From assembly GCA_040507985.1 (NCBI GenBank), contig JBEVNR010000002.1, forward strand, positions 1 through 64,000: 64,000 bases of DNA. Direction: 5' to 3'. This DNA comes from JBEVNR01 sp040507985 (lineage in GTDB: Bacteria > Pseudomonadota > Alphaproteobacteria > Rickettsiales > UBA6187). A model generated the notes under the pieces. It was not told where the DNA came from. It ran no database searches and saw only the letters and a list, made by a program, of their open reading frames with translations. This document shows, piece by piece, positions 16,010 through 24,753 of this stretch (the stretch's first letter is position 1; the number at the start of each line of letters is the position of its first letter). The translations under genes and the position numbers were made by a program.

Positions 16010-16154
16010 CGCTAGACTTCTTGCAGAGAGAGGCGTTCTGCGGCATACCCTGCCTATATCCTTTTGTACAGGCGCCATCGTTCCCGGCGATCTTCCCTCG
16101 TTGTGTGCTAAAAACCGATCTTATCCGCGCGGTTCGCTACAATATTTCTTCGCC

Positions 16155-16349
16155 ATGCCTCCCAAATTAAAGGCGGAGTTGAACCAATACCGATTGGGAA
16201 AACCCCATTATCCGCGAGAGACGAAAGTCATTTCGCTCAAGATCAAAGGCGTTCCGGAAAATGACGAGCTATTGCGCGACCTAACGAACGTTGAGTGTGC
16301 CGTGCGCGCAAGTTTTTTAAAAACCGGATCCCTGCGAAAGCAGGGATGA
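16155..16349 (+). CDS. Small orphan ORF ending inside a palindromic repeat
   Basis: A 64-codon frame (MPPKLKAELNQYRL...). Its last codons (GSLRKQG-stop) are supplied by the palindromic repeat at 16328-16358, as in Rickettsia-type repeats that insert into reading frames. The ATG is preceded by TTTCTTCGCC, like the accessory gene at 2924. It may be a truncated gene or not coding at all. No family recognised. Confidence 0.3.
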   Translation: MPPKLKAELNQYRLGKPHYPRETKVISLKIKGVPENDELLRDLTNVECAVRASFLKTGSLRKQG

Positions 16350-16358
16350 CGGATAGGG
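16328..16358. repeat. Dispersed palindromic repeat
   Basis: ATCCCTGCGAAAGCAGGGAT is a perfect stem of eight base pairs with a GAAA-type loop; the following GACGGATAGGG makes a 19-nt block identical (inverted) to 6751-6769. It lies between the small ORF and the convergent trmJ, where it could stop transcription. Confidence 0.65.
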
Positions 16359-16393
16359 TATGTTACGCGGCGCAATAAGTTGACAAACGCGCG

Positions 16394-17095
16394 TCATTCC
16401 TTCTTCAGCATTCGGATCATGCCGTAGAGCATGCCCGTCTCGTGAGACGTGGGACGACTGCGACGAAAATAGGCGCGTAATTTAAGGCGCGTCGCTTCGC
16501 GTTTTTCCTCGACGCGGAAAAATCCTTTTTCTTCCAGCGATTTTTCTAAATAGCGTAAGAATCCTTCCAACTCTTCATGCGGGGCGGGAGGGAACTCGAC
16601 GGCGGAGGCGTGCGTGGCGCCGCTTGCCATAAAGCATTCGTAGGCACACAATCCTGCCGCCTGGGAAAGGTTTAGCGAAGGATAGGCCGGCGCAACGGGA
16701 ATGGTGACGACGGCGTGGGCGCGACTTACTTCGTCGTTCGTCAACCCGTCGCGCTCGCGCCCGAACATGAAAGCGACGTTGCGTTGCGACGCCGCTTCCG
16801 TCGCCGCCTCCCGCAACGACAATACCGGCAGCGCGATTTCCCTCATGCGCGCCGTGACGGCGTAGATCGTTCCGCAGGTTTTCAGCACGTCGTTCACCGA
16901 TTCGGCCACAAGGGCGGAGGCGACGATATTGGCGGCATGCTTGGCCGTCGCCGTCGCCGCCGGATTCGGCCATCCGTCGCGCGGAGCGACGAGGCGCAAG
17001 TCGCTAAAACCGAAATTGGCCATGGCGCGCGCGGTCGCGCCAATATTTTCTCCCAATTGCGGCGCGACGAGAACGAAGGCGGGAGAAGGAGGCAC
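16394..17095 (-). CDS. trmJ: TrmJ-like tRNA 2'-O-methyltransferase (SPOUT family)
   Basis: A 233-residue SPOUT methyltransferase of the TrmH/TrmJ type, predicted to methylate the ribose at position 32 of certain tRNAs with S-adenosylmethionine. The N-terminus has APQLGENIGATARAMANFG (motif 1), the centre VAFMFGRERDGLTNDE (motif 2) and IPVAPAYPSLNLSQAAGLCAYE (motif 3), which form the knotted cofactor site. The C-terminal extension (LKLRAYFRRSRPTSHETGMLYGMIRML) is typical of TrmJ. Length is standard. Confidence 0.88.
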   Translation of the reverse strand: MPPSPAFVLVAPQLGENIGATARAMANFGFSDLRLVAPRDGWPNPAATATAKHAANIVASALVAESVNDVLKTCGTIYAVTARMREIALPVLSLREAATEAASQRNVAFMFGRERDGLTNDEVSRAHAVVTIPVAPAYPSLNLSQAAGLCAYECFMASGATHASAVEFPPAPHEELEGFLRYLEKSLEEKGFFRVEEKREATRLKLRAYFRRSRPTSHETGMLYGMIRMLKKE

Positions 17096-17200
17096 GCTAA
17101 AACTTCCATGAAAGCGGAATTGGGATTGCGGAAGATCAATCCCAAAAAAAATCTAACGCATAGTAAACCAAACTATAGTTTTTGCAATGCGGGAATTAAA

Positions 17201-17216
17201 GTCATTTTAAAATGAC
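17201..17216. repeat. 16-bp perfect palindrome
   Basis: GTCATTTTAAAATGAC, followed by GGATAGAATA, which resembles the tail (GACGGATAGGG) of the dispersed palindromic repeats. It lies between the macB stop and the trmJ start. It may be a decayed copy of the repeat family or an operator. Confidence 0.4.
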
Positions 17217-17249
17217 GGATAGAATATAGGAGACCTAGGCGGTCTTCCC

Positions 17250-19187
17250 TCACTCCGCGCTAAGCGCGTCCACCGGATTCAGCCGCGCGGCCTTTCGCGC
17301 CGGCAGGTAGCCAAAAATTATTCCCGTCGCCAGGGCGGAGGAAAAGGCGAGCGCCGCCGGTCCGTAGGAAAAGGCCACGTCGACGCCCAGCAGCTTTAAG
17401 CCGTAGGAAAAGGCGAAGCCGACGGCGACGCCGAGCAACCCGCCGATGGCGCCGACGGTGACGGCCTCGACGTTAAATTGTACCATTACGTCGCGCGTAC
17501 GCGCGCCGGTGGCCATGCGCACGCCTATTTCGCGCGTGCGTTCGACGACGCTCACGAGCATGATGTTCATGACGCCGATTCCCCCGACGACGAGCGAAAT
17601 CGCAGCCACGGCGCCCAGCAATACGGTCAAGGTGTTTTGCGTGTCGGTCGCCATTTGTAGAAACGACGCCGTGTTGCGCACCTTAAAATCTTCCGTTCCG
17701 TGCCTTGCTTTGAGCAACTCCGTGATACGCTTTTCCGTGTCGCCGATGAGCGTCGCGTCGTCCACCTTGATCGTCAGGCCGTTCAGGTAATTCGATCCGA
17801 ACAGCCGCACCAATCCGGTCGTGTACGGAACGTAGGCGGTATCGTCCTGGTCCTGGCCCCAGGGAGCCGCGCCCTTCGCCTCCATCACGCCGATAATTTC
17901 AAACGGAATGTTGCCCGCAAGCAAAAATTTTCCGACGGGATCTTCCCCGTTCGGAAAAAATACGTCCGCTACGCTTGACCCCAGCACGATGACGGCGGCG
18001 TAGGCGTGCACGTCGCGACCCGTGAAAAACGTGCCGGAGCGCAATTTCCAGTCTCGCGCCTCCGGAAAAGTTTCGCCCACGCCTTGTATTTGCGTCGCGT
18101 CGTCGAGATTGCCGTAACGCAGGGTTTTTGCGCCGCTTCTCTCCGGAACGACGGTAATTAAGTTCGGCGTTTGCTCCTCTATCGCCTTGGCGTCGGCGAT
18201 CGTGAGGGTGGCGACGTCGCCTCCGCCGCGAAATCCGGGCATGCCCGGGCGCACGCTCAACAAATTCGTTCCCAATTCGCTAATGCTGCGCAGCACGCGC
18301 TCTTTCGATCCGTTGCCGACGGCGAGCATGGTGATGACCGACGCCACGCCGATGACGATGCCCAGCAGCGTTAAGGCGGTGCGAAAAATATTCACCCGCA
18401 AAGCGCGAAGGGCCGTCGTGACCGATTCCGCCGTTTCGGCAAGCAGGTTGCCTTTCCCGCCCAATGGCGCCGGGGAGGGAAGGGGGGCGGCATGAAAGGA
18501 CGGAGGAAGGCCGTCATCTTCGGCGATGCGTCCGTCGCGAATGCGCACCACGCGCCCGGCGTGCGACGCCACGCGCTCGTCGTGGGTGATGACGATGACG
18601 GTTTTGCCCTGTGCGTGCAATTCCTTCATCAACGCCATGACCTCTTCGCCGCTGTTGCTGTCCAGCGCGCCGGTAGGTTCGTCGGCCAATATCACGGGAG
18701 CGTCGTTCATCAGCGCCCGGGCGACGGCGACGCGCTGTTGCTGGCCGCCGGAGAGTTGCGACGGGCGGTTGCGACGCTTTTCTCCCAACCCTAACCGGTG
18801 CAACAGGGCGGCGGCGCGCTTTCTGCGCTCCGCCTTCGGAACGCCGGCGTACATGGCCGGAATTTCGACGTTTTCCTCCGCGCTTGCCGACGCCAGCAAG
18901 TTATAGCGCTGGAAGACGAAGCCGAACGTTTCGCGGCGCAGCGCCGCGAGCTCGTCGCGCGACAAGCTCGACGCCTCGCGCCCCAACACGGCATAGCTGC
19001 CGGCGCTCGGGCGGTCCAGACATCCCAGAATATTCATCAGGGTGGATTTTCCGGAGCCGGACTGCCCCATGATCGCGACGAACTCTCCCGGATATATGTC
19101 TATATTCACGTCGTCCAGCGCCCTCGCCACGCCGTCTCCGCTAGGGTAGTGGCGGCATATGCCGCGCAGGCTGAGTAACGGAGACAT
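17250..19187 (-). CDS. macB: MacB-type ABC exporter (ATPase-permease fusion)
   Basis: A 645-residue inner-membrane protein. The N-terminal ATPase has Walker A (GQSGSGKST), signature (LSGGQQQRVAVARAL) and Walker B (VILADEPTGALD). The permease part has a membrane segment near IFRTALTLLGIVIGVASVITML, a large periplasmic domain, and the FtsX-like end with three helices (MLVSVVERTREIGVRMATGAR). It pairs with the MacA adapter next door and probably an outer-membrane TolC-like channel elsewhere to export a peptide, antibiotic or lipid. The chosen ATG (19187) matches where family members begin; ATGs at 19244 and 19241 would add about 19 residues. Confidence 0.92.
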   Translation of the reverse strand: MSPLLSLRGICRHYPSGDGVARALDDVNIDIYPGEFVAIMGQSGSGKSTLMNILGCLDRPSAGSYAVLGREASSLSRDELAALRRETFGFVFQRYNLLASASAEENVEIPAMYAGVPKAERRKRAAALLHRLGLGEKRRNRPSQLSGGQQQRVAVARALMNDAPVILADEPTGALDSNSGEEVMALMKELHAQGKTVIVITHDERVASHAGRVVRIRDGRIAEDDGLPPSFHAAPLPSPAPLGGKGNLLAETAESVTTALRALRVNIFRTALTLLGIVIGVASVITMLAVGNGSKERVLRSISELGTNLLSVRPGMPGFRGGGDVATLTIADAKAIEEQTPNLITVVPERSGAKTLRYGNLDDATQIQGVGETFPEARDWKLRSGTFFTGRDVHAYAAVIVLGSSVADVFFPNGEDPVGKFLLAGNIPFEIIGVMEAKGAAPWGQDQDDTAYVPYTTGLVRLFGSNYLNGLTIKVDDATLIGDTEKRITELLKARHGTEDFKVRNTASFLQMATDTQNTLTVLLGAVAAISLVVGGIGVMNIMLVSVVERTREIGVRMATGARTRDVMVQFNVEAVTVGAIGGLLGVAVGFAFSYGLKLLGVDVAFSYGPAALAFSSALATGIIFGYLPARKAARLNPVDALSAE

Positions 19188-19280
19188 GCGGACAAGGTGA
19201 GTAGGCAAAAACATAAATCCCAAATTAATTGCGCGCTGCATCATGCCTTTATCCCGTTTCGTTATAAACTTGCATGAAAG

Positions 19281-20444
19281 CTAAAACCGCATCCCGCCGC
19301 GCGGCTTGGGGGCGGCAACGTCGGATTTTTTATCAAAAAGCTCCACGACCTCCCCTTCCTTCAATCCTGACGCGACGGCGGCGAAGGCGCGGTCCTTCAG
19401 CGAAACGACGACGATTCGCGCCTCCCTTTTGCCCTTGACGCCAATAACGGTTGTTTCGTATCCGTTTCCCTTGTCGCCGTCGGCGGACGGCACGCGCTTA
19501 CCCAGCGCGGCGATAGGCACGATAGGCACGTTGCGCGCGTCGGCGAGCACGAAAAACATTTGCGCCGTCATGCCGGACATCAATCGGCGGTCCTCGTTTT
19601 TTACGTCCACCGGCACGCTATACAGCACGACGTCGTTAATTACTTCGGGAGAAGGCAATATTTGCCGAATGGCGCCCTCCCACTTACGGTCGTTCGATCC
19701 GAGCGTCGTGAAATAGACGGGCGTGTCTTCCGACAATTTCATGACGTCGGCCTCGGCCACTTGCGCGCGCGCCGTCATGGCGCCGGGATCCGCGATCTGC
19801 ACGATGACGGGCGCGGTTTGGTTGGCGTTGATGGTTTGCCCTTCCTTTACCGATTGCGTCGTTATCACGCCCGACATGGGAGCGTAAATTTTGGTGAAGC
19901 GTAAATTCGCCTTGTCTCCCTCCAGGGTGGATTCGGCCTCTTCGATTTGCGCGCCAAGCGCCTCTACCCGCGCCTCCGCGACGCGAAAGGCGGCGTCGGC
20001 GTCTTCCAGCGCCTCTTGCGAGGCGGCGCGTCCGGCAATCAATTTTTTGGCGCGAAGGAGTTTTTGTGCGGCCTGAACGGCGAGGGCGCGCTGCTCGCGC
20101 AGTTGCGCCAGAAGATTTTTTAACCGCGCCTCGTCGCCCCGGACGCGCGCCAGATACACGGCGGGGTCGATTTCGGCGATCAGTTCGCCCTCCTCCACCC
20201 GATCTCCCGCTTCTTTATGCATTTTTTCGATCAGGCCGGACACTTGCGCGCCCACGTCGACATAGCGTTGCGGCTCTAACGTGCCTTTGGCGGTGACGAG
20301 CGACTCCATGTCTCCCAATCGCACGACGGCGGTTGAAAATTGATCCTTCCTCCCTCCGTCTCTTTCGGAGCGCATGTATGAAATCCCGACGAGCGCGGCG
20401 AGCGTTGCTGCGACGCAGGCGCCGACGAGCACTTTCTTTTTCAT
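19281..20444 (-). CDS. macA: MacA-type periplasmic adapter protein
   Basis: A 387-residue membrane-fusion protein with an N-terminal membrane anchor (VLVGACVAATLAALVGISYM). Then come the biotinyl-lipoyl-like half (VSGLIEKMHKEAGDRVEEGELIAEID), a helical hairpin (about residues 95-175, rich in Ala/Glu/Arg) and the second half (TKIYAPMSGVITTQSVKEGQTI). It would bridge MacB to an outer-membrane channel. The gene precedes macB by a short gap, so they form an operon. MacA proteins are about this length. Confidence 0.92.
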   Translation of the reverse strand: MKKKVLVGACVAATLAALVGISYMRSERDGGRKDQFSTAVVRLGDMESLVTAKGTLEPQRYVDVGAQVSGLIEKMHKEAGDRVEEGELIAEIDPAVYLARVRGDEARLKNLLAQLREQRALAVQAAQKLLRAKKLIAGRAASQEALEDADAAFRVAEARVEALGAQIEEAESTLEGDKANLRFTKIYAPMSGVITTQSVKEGQTINANQTAPVIVQIADPGAMTARAQVAEADVMKLSEDTPVYFTTLGSNDRKWEGAIRQILPSPEVINDVVLYSVPVDVKNEDRRLMSGMTAQMFFVLADARNVPIVPIAALGKRVPSADGDKGNGYETTVIGVKGKREARIVVVSLKDRAFAAVASGLKEGEVVELFDKKSDVAAPKPRGGMRF

Positions 20445-20506
20445 GGCATTAAAATATTGACGTTATTTATACGTTATACGCATGAGATGCGAATTGTCTG
20501 CGCGTT

Positions 20507-20601
20507 GCGCAACCTTATGCTCGCACGCTCTACGCCAAGCTCGAACATTTGAAGGACGCGACGTTTTATACCGACGATTGAGACGTTTTCGCCTATTTGA
20601 A
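20507..20601 (+). pseudogene. Remnant of an IS1-family-like transposase
   Basis: One frame reads AQPYARTLYAKLEHLKDATFYTDD-stop-DVFA, which resembles the DDE region of IS1-family transposases, where FxTDDW..FA holds a catalytic Asp. A TGA stands where Trp (TGG) is expected, and stops follow after ten codons. No inverted ends or full-length copy are seen, so this is a decayed fragment. The similarity is recognised by eye only. Confidence 0.5.
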
Positions 20602-20768
20602 TTTATAAAATATTTTTTTTAATGCGCGTTTTTATGGCGTTGTGAAATTCTCCCGTACATAAGGAAGAATAGCGGAAGATGCACGGCATCAATAGTTAAT
20701 ACGATTAGGAAAATCTTACGATCTACGTAAGAAGGGTACCGTTATTGCCTATTGTTGAGCAGGGTTTT

Positions 20769-21362
20769 CTAAAGCGTTCCTCCGTTATGCGCACTCACTA
20801 AATCACCTATCTTGAATACCGCATCGTTTGACGTCGTAGATTCGTCCGATCCAATAAAGGAAAAGGGGCGAGATGATTGTTGCGTTTCTTCATCCTTTCC
20901 TTTCATACATATAGGGCCGGGAAGCGACGGGCATGCGAGCATGGCGCCGTCAAGTTCCACCATAGACGTTTCCTTTAACTCATAAGGCGCGTTACCGCTT
21001 CCTAGAGGATAAGACGGATTGCCTGAAGCGTGCGGCGAAGAAACGGCGGTAGTTCCGGAAAAGGGAGAGGAGGGAGTCAATGCCGACGACGGAGAATGAG
21101 CGACGGAGGAATTGACGAACGGCATTATCCGTAGACCGGTTTCCAAATCCGAAGAAATAGGTGAAATAGGCGCGCCGTTTCTCGGTAGCATTCTTTCGAT
21201 TGGCGGCGAAGAAGCGCAGTGAGGGCAGGGGGCGGCGTAACCGGAAGGAGCGGCGTTCGCATTAGGCCTGAACATCAAAATGACGCCGACGAAGATAACC
21301 GTGCATATAAGAACGCACAGAAGGCAGCAGAGAGCGATGAGGACAACGAGAACGGGATCCAT
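20769..21362 (-). CDS. Membrane-anchored Ser/Pro-rich protein of unknown function
   Basis: A 197-residue protein. Residues 3-30 form one strongly hydrophobic, Cys-containing segment (VLVVLIALCCLLCVLICT). A short CPHC pair follows (residues 47-50). The remaining part is low-complexity Ser/Pro/Gly/Thr and probably disordered, with no charged domain. The ATG is preceded by a pyrimidine-rich TCTTCTCCGCGCC and no RBS, much like the accessory gene at 2924. I recognise no family; a surface or secreted accessory protein is possible. Confidence 0.6.
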   Translation of the reverse strand: MDPVLVVLIALCCLLCVLICTVIFVGVILMFRPNANAAPSGYAAPCPHCASSPPIERMLPRNGAPISPISSDLETGLRIMPFVNSSVAHSPSSALTPSSPFSGTTAVSSPHASGNPSYPLGSGNAPYELKETSMVELDGAMLACPSLPGPICMKGKDEETQQSSRPFSFIGSDESTTSNDAVFKIGDLVSAHNGGTL

Positions 21363-21812
21363 GGCGCGGAGAAGAGGGTGCGTTGTCTTGTGAGGCTGGA
21401 ACGACGTTAGAGAGGAGAAAGCAAACCAAGGGCGACGGCGAAAAGTCAGGGTATCGTGTCGAAGGAGTCTGTAGGCAAGAGAGGTAATTTGAGTATAAAG
21501 TAATAAATTTATATTTTATTTAAAATTATGAATTTTATCTTTACAAAAAACTACGGCTATGGCTATAGCGGCCACGACAGGTTAGCGTTATTATAGCGCC
21601 AATCTGCGAAAGCAGGGATATGATGTAAGGTAATATTATAAATTTTTTTAATTTTCTTACCGCTTTTAGCGTCCATTAATTTTGACGGTTGGGGCCGGAG
21701 GAGTGCCTTGGATTTATCTTTGATGTTGCCGCTAAGCATAGGACGCAAAAATTCTTGCTTTTTGGCGCCGTCCGGGCGAGCATGGGCGTAACGACGCTTA
21801 ACGCACGGTGAT
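21363..21812. other. Divergent intergenic region with palindromic repeat remnant
   Basis: About 450 bp between divergent genes with no credible gene. It includes an AT-rich tract at 21500-21545 and a dispersed repeat at 21575-21622. An open minus-strand frame at 21563-22213 lies mostly over ampG and is a shadow. Confidence 0.4.
21575..21622. repeat. Dispersed palindromic repeat, partial
   Basis: ACGACAGGTTAGCGTTATTATA followed by CTGCGAAAGCAGGGATAT. The first part matches 6719-6739 with few changes and the second is the closing arm seen at 16335-16346. A central segment is missing relative to 6719-6784. Confidence 0.5.
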
Positions 21813-23093
21813 ATGCCCGCATCTTCTTTTTCTTCCGCCATGGCGGTGTATCTAAAGCCGCGCTTGCTTGCCGTGGCCGCGCTCGGCTTTGCGTGCGGCC
21901 TGCCTTTTCCGCTCATGTTCGCCACGCTCAGCTTTTGGTTGTCGGAAGAAGGCGTCAGCAAGTCGGCGGTCACGCTCTTCGCGCTTGCCGGCACGCCGTT
22001 CGTGCTAAAGTTTTTATGGGCGCCGCTGGTCGACCATATGCGCCTTCCCCCATGGGCGCGCCGTTTCGGAAAACGCCGAACGTGGATTCTCTCGGCGCAA
22101 CTCTGTCTATTTTTTAGTCTCGTCGCCGTCGGGCGGTCCGACCCGGCGACCGATCTTATGCGCATCGCCGTCTTATGCGTCGTGGCGGCGTTTTTTTCCG
22201 CCACGCAAGACATCGCCGTCGACGCCTATCGCGTCGAGACGCTGCCGGAGGAGGAACAGGCGCCGGGCGCGGCCTCTTACGTGTTCGGATGGCGCATCGG
22301 CGCGCTGGCGTCCGGGGCGGGATCGCTCTTTATCGCCGAATCATTCGGATGGAGCGCCGCCTATACCGTCATGGCCTCGTTATTAGCGCTCGGCGCGCTT
22401 GCCGCCATATTCTGCGGCGAGAAATCCTCCGAAGGGCCGGCGGAGAAAAGCGAAAGCCTCGTTGCGTGGGCGCGCAAGGCCGCCGTCGATCCGTTCCTCG
22501 ACTTTATTTCGCGTCCGCGCTGGTCGGCGGCGCTGGCGTTCATCGTGCTGTTTAAAATCGGCGACGCCTTCGCCTCGCTGGTCTTCGCGCCTTTCGCCGT
22601 CGAGATGGGATTTACCAAAGACGAATACGCGGCCATCGTTAAAATTTACGGCACCGTCGCCACGTTGGTCGGCAGCATGGCGGGTGGGGCGTTCGCGTTG
22701 CGCCACGGCATGAAAAAAAGCCTGCTGGTATCGGGAGCGATACAAATGCTGTCCACCTTTTGCTTTATGTGGCTATATTATCGCGGGCACGATCTCGGTG
22801 CGCTCACCGTCACGGTAAGCGTGGAGAATTTTGCGGCCGGCTTCGGCAGCTCGGTGTTCGTCGCCTATTTGAGCGGATTGTGCCGCGCGCCCTTCACCGC
22901 GACGCAATTCGCCCTGTTTACCTCGCTTTCCGCCACCGGCCGAACGTGGTTTTCCGCCGCCTCCGGATGGCTGGCCGACGCCGCCGGCTGGCCGGTCTTT
23001 TACTTGTTGGCTGGATTGATGGCGCTGCCCGGTATTATGCTCGTTTCCTACGTGGCGGACGTCGGAAAGAAGCGCCCGGAAGAAAATCTATGA
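21813..23093 (+). CDS. ampG: AmpG-like muropeptide permease (MFS)
   Basis: A 426-residue major-facilitator protein with about 12 membrane segments. The start of the domain (LLAVAALGFACGLPFPLMFATLSFWLSEEGVS) and FLWAPLVDHM, SATQDIAVDAYRVE and SGLCRAPFTATQFALFTSLSA are AmpG landmarks. It imports GlcNAc-anhydroMurNAc peptides released from the cell wall. The gene just downstream is an AmgK-like sugar kinase, which supports a peptidoglycan-recycling role. An alternative ATG at 21840 would remove nine residues. Confidence 0.88.
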   Translation: MPASSFSSAMAVYLKPRLLAVAALGFACGLPFPLMFATLSFWLSEEGVSKSAVTLFALAGTPFVLKFLWAPLVDHMRLPPWARRFGKRRTWILSAQLCLFFSLVAVGRSDPATDLMRIAVLCVVAAFFSATQDIAVDAYRVETLPEEEQAPGAASYVFGWRIGALASGAGSLFIAESFGWSAAYTVMASLLALGALAAIFCGEKSSEGPAEKSESLVAWARKAAVDPFLDFISRPRWSAALAFIVLFKIGDAFASLVFAPFAVEMGFTKDEYAAIVKIYGTVATLVGSMAGGAFALRHGMKKSLLVSGAIQMLSTFCFMWLYYRGHDLGALTVTVSVENFAAGFGSSVFVAYLSGLCRAPFTATQFALFTSLSATGRTWFSAASGWLADAAGWPVFYLLAGLMALPGIMLVSYVADVGKKRPEENL

Positions 23094-23112
23094 GCGTTCG
23101 GAGAATACGCAC

Positions 23113-24138
23113 ATGCATTACGTCACCGATAGCCCGGCCCGTTTAGACGCGTTAAAGGCGTTGCTCCGTCCTCTGGGATGGGAAGACGCGGAGGCGACGC
23201 CGCTGGCCTCCGACTGTTCGTTTCGCCGCTATCTTCGGGTGCGAAAAGGCGTAGAAACGCGCATCGTCATGGATTCCCCGCCGGAGTTGTGCGAATCCGT
23301 CGCGCCGTTTTTGTTCGTGGACGAGATTCTTATCGGGCTTCAGCTTAAGGCGCCGCAAATATATGCCTTTGACGAAACGCTTGGGCTTATCGTGATGGAA
23401 GACATGGGGCGCGACAGCTTTAGCGCGGTGCTCGCCGAGCGTCCGTCGGAAGAAGCGCGGCTGTACGATTGCGCCGTGTCGGCGCTCGAGCATGTCGAAC
23501 GCTACGCCGCTCCCGCCGGACTCAAGGAATACGGCGCCGAATTGCTCCGCACGGAGGCGCATTTGCCCATGCGGTGGCATTTTCCCTTCGCGATCGGTGA
23601 AGAAAAGGCCGGGCGCATGTATGAGGAGTATGCGGCGATATGGGAGCGGCTTTTTCCGCTGATGGAACCCGATTCGCCCGTGTTGGTGCATCGCGATTAC
23701 CACGCCGACAATTTAATGTGGCTTCAGGGTAAATCCGGCGCACAGCGCGTCGGAATGCTTGATTTTCAAGACGCCGTCATCGGCCATGCCGCCTACGATT
23801 TGGCCTCGCTGCTTGAAGACGTGCGGCGCGTCGTCTCCGATAGCGTCGTCGAATCCGCCTTGGCGCGCAAAACGGCGCGCATGAGCGCCGGCGAAAAAGA
23901 GCGATTCTTCCGCGACTACGCGTTATATTCCGCCCAACGCAACTGCAAGATTTTGGGTATTTTCGGACGCATGTCGAAACTCTACGGCAAGCCCGCCTAT
24001 ATGCGCTTTCTGCCCGATACCTGGCGCGTGCTCGAAAAAGCCTTGCGACACGAGGCGTTGCGCGACCTCAAAACGTTGCTGGAGGCCCATTTCCCGCCGT
24101 CGGTGCGTCGCGCGACCGCATTTGGGTTTGGATCATAA
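23113..24138 (+). CDS. amgK: AmgK-like aminoglycoside-phosphotransferase-fold sugar kinase
   Basis: A 341-residue protein of the aminoglycoside phosphotransferase fold. The catalytic loop LVHRDYHADNLMW and the metal site MLDFQDAVIGHAAYDLASLLED are intact. Alphaproteobacterial members close to this include AmgK, which phosphorylates MurNAc and GlcNAc at C1 for cell-wall recycling. It follows the ampG-like gene by 19 nt, so transport and phosphorylation of muropeptide sugars may be coupled. MurU, the partner uridylyltransferase, is not in the window, so the specificity is inferred. Confidence 0.75.
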   Translation: MHYVTDSPARLDALKALLRPLGWEDAEATPLASDCSFRRYLRVRKGVETRIVMDSPPELCESVAPFLFVDEILIGLQLKAPQIYAFDETLGLIVMEDMGRDSFSAVLAERPSEEARLYDCAVSALEHVERYAAPAGLKEYGAELLRTEAHLPMRWHFPFAIGEEKAGRMYEEYAAIWERLFPLMEPDSPVLVHRDYHADNLMWLQGKSGAQRVGMLDFQDAVIGHAAYDLASLLEDVRRVVSDSVVESALARKTARMSAGEKERFFRDYALYSAQRNCKILGIFGRMSKLYGKPAYMRFLPDTWRVLEKALRHEALRDLKTLLEAHFPPSVRRATAFGFGS

Positions 24139-24208
24139 GCGACATTCGCATTTACAACGCCGCTTTATCGCCATATTTTCTCGGAGATACCCACACGGAA
24201 ACGACGCG

Positions 24209-24523
24209 ATGGCGCACATTATATTTGAGCAAGCGAACGGAGAGATCAAGGCGACGGAGGCCGAAAACGGACTCACGCTGCTTCAGGTCGCACGCGCGCA
24301 TAACGTCGACCTGGAAGGGGCGTGCGAGGGATCGCTGGCCTGCTCGACATGCCACGTCATCGTTGACCCCGAATATTTCGACCTGCTTGAGCCGCCTAGC
24401 GAAGACGAGGAGGACATGCTCGACCTGGCGTTCGGCCTGCAAGAGACGTCTCGCCTCGGGTGCCAGGTAAAAGTCTCGGATGCGCTGGACGGGTTGCGGG
24501 TGAAGGTGGCGAAGGGAGCCTAG
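24209..24523 (+). CDS. fdx: [2Fe-2S] ferredoxin, adrenodoxin type
   Basis: A 104-residue electron carrier. The four cluster Cys are in CEGSLACSTCHVIV (three, spaced C-x5-C-x2-C) and LGCQVKV (the fourth). The acidic EDEEDMLDLA helix that docks reductase partners is present. This ISC/cytochrome-type ferredoxin serves Fe-S cluster assembly or hydroxylases. An in-frame longer version from 24122 adds a basic, unlikely N-terminus; the ATG at 24209 matches family starts. Confidence 0.9.
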   Translation: MAHIIFEQANGEIKATEAENGLTLLQVARAHNVDLEGACEGSLACSTCHVIVDPEYFDLLEPPSEDEEDMLDLAFGLQETSRLGCQVKVSDALDGLRVKVAKGA

Positions 24524-24753
24524 CGCTCGCGGGTAAACATAGAGAGAAAAACGTTTTATTTTCGTCCGGCTTTTTTTTGCTTTGTTAGAGCAAAATTTAT
24601 GATTTTCTATAAGGGGGTATAGAGCGAGCGGCCGGCGCATGGGGAAGTGTCAATCTAAACATAACGCCAAGATAAATGCAACGATAGGTTCCGCCATGCA
24701 ATGTTCAACCTAATCAAGCGAGGGGGGAAGGAAACGTTAACGATACACGCACG

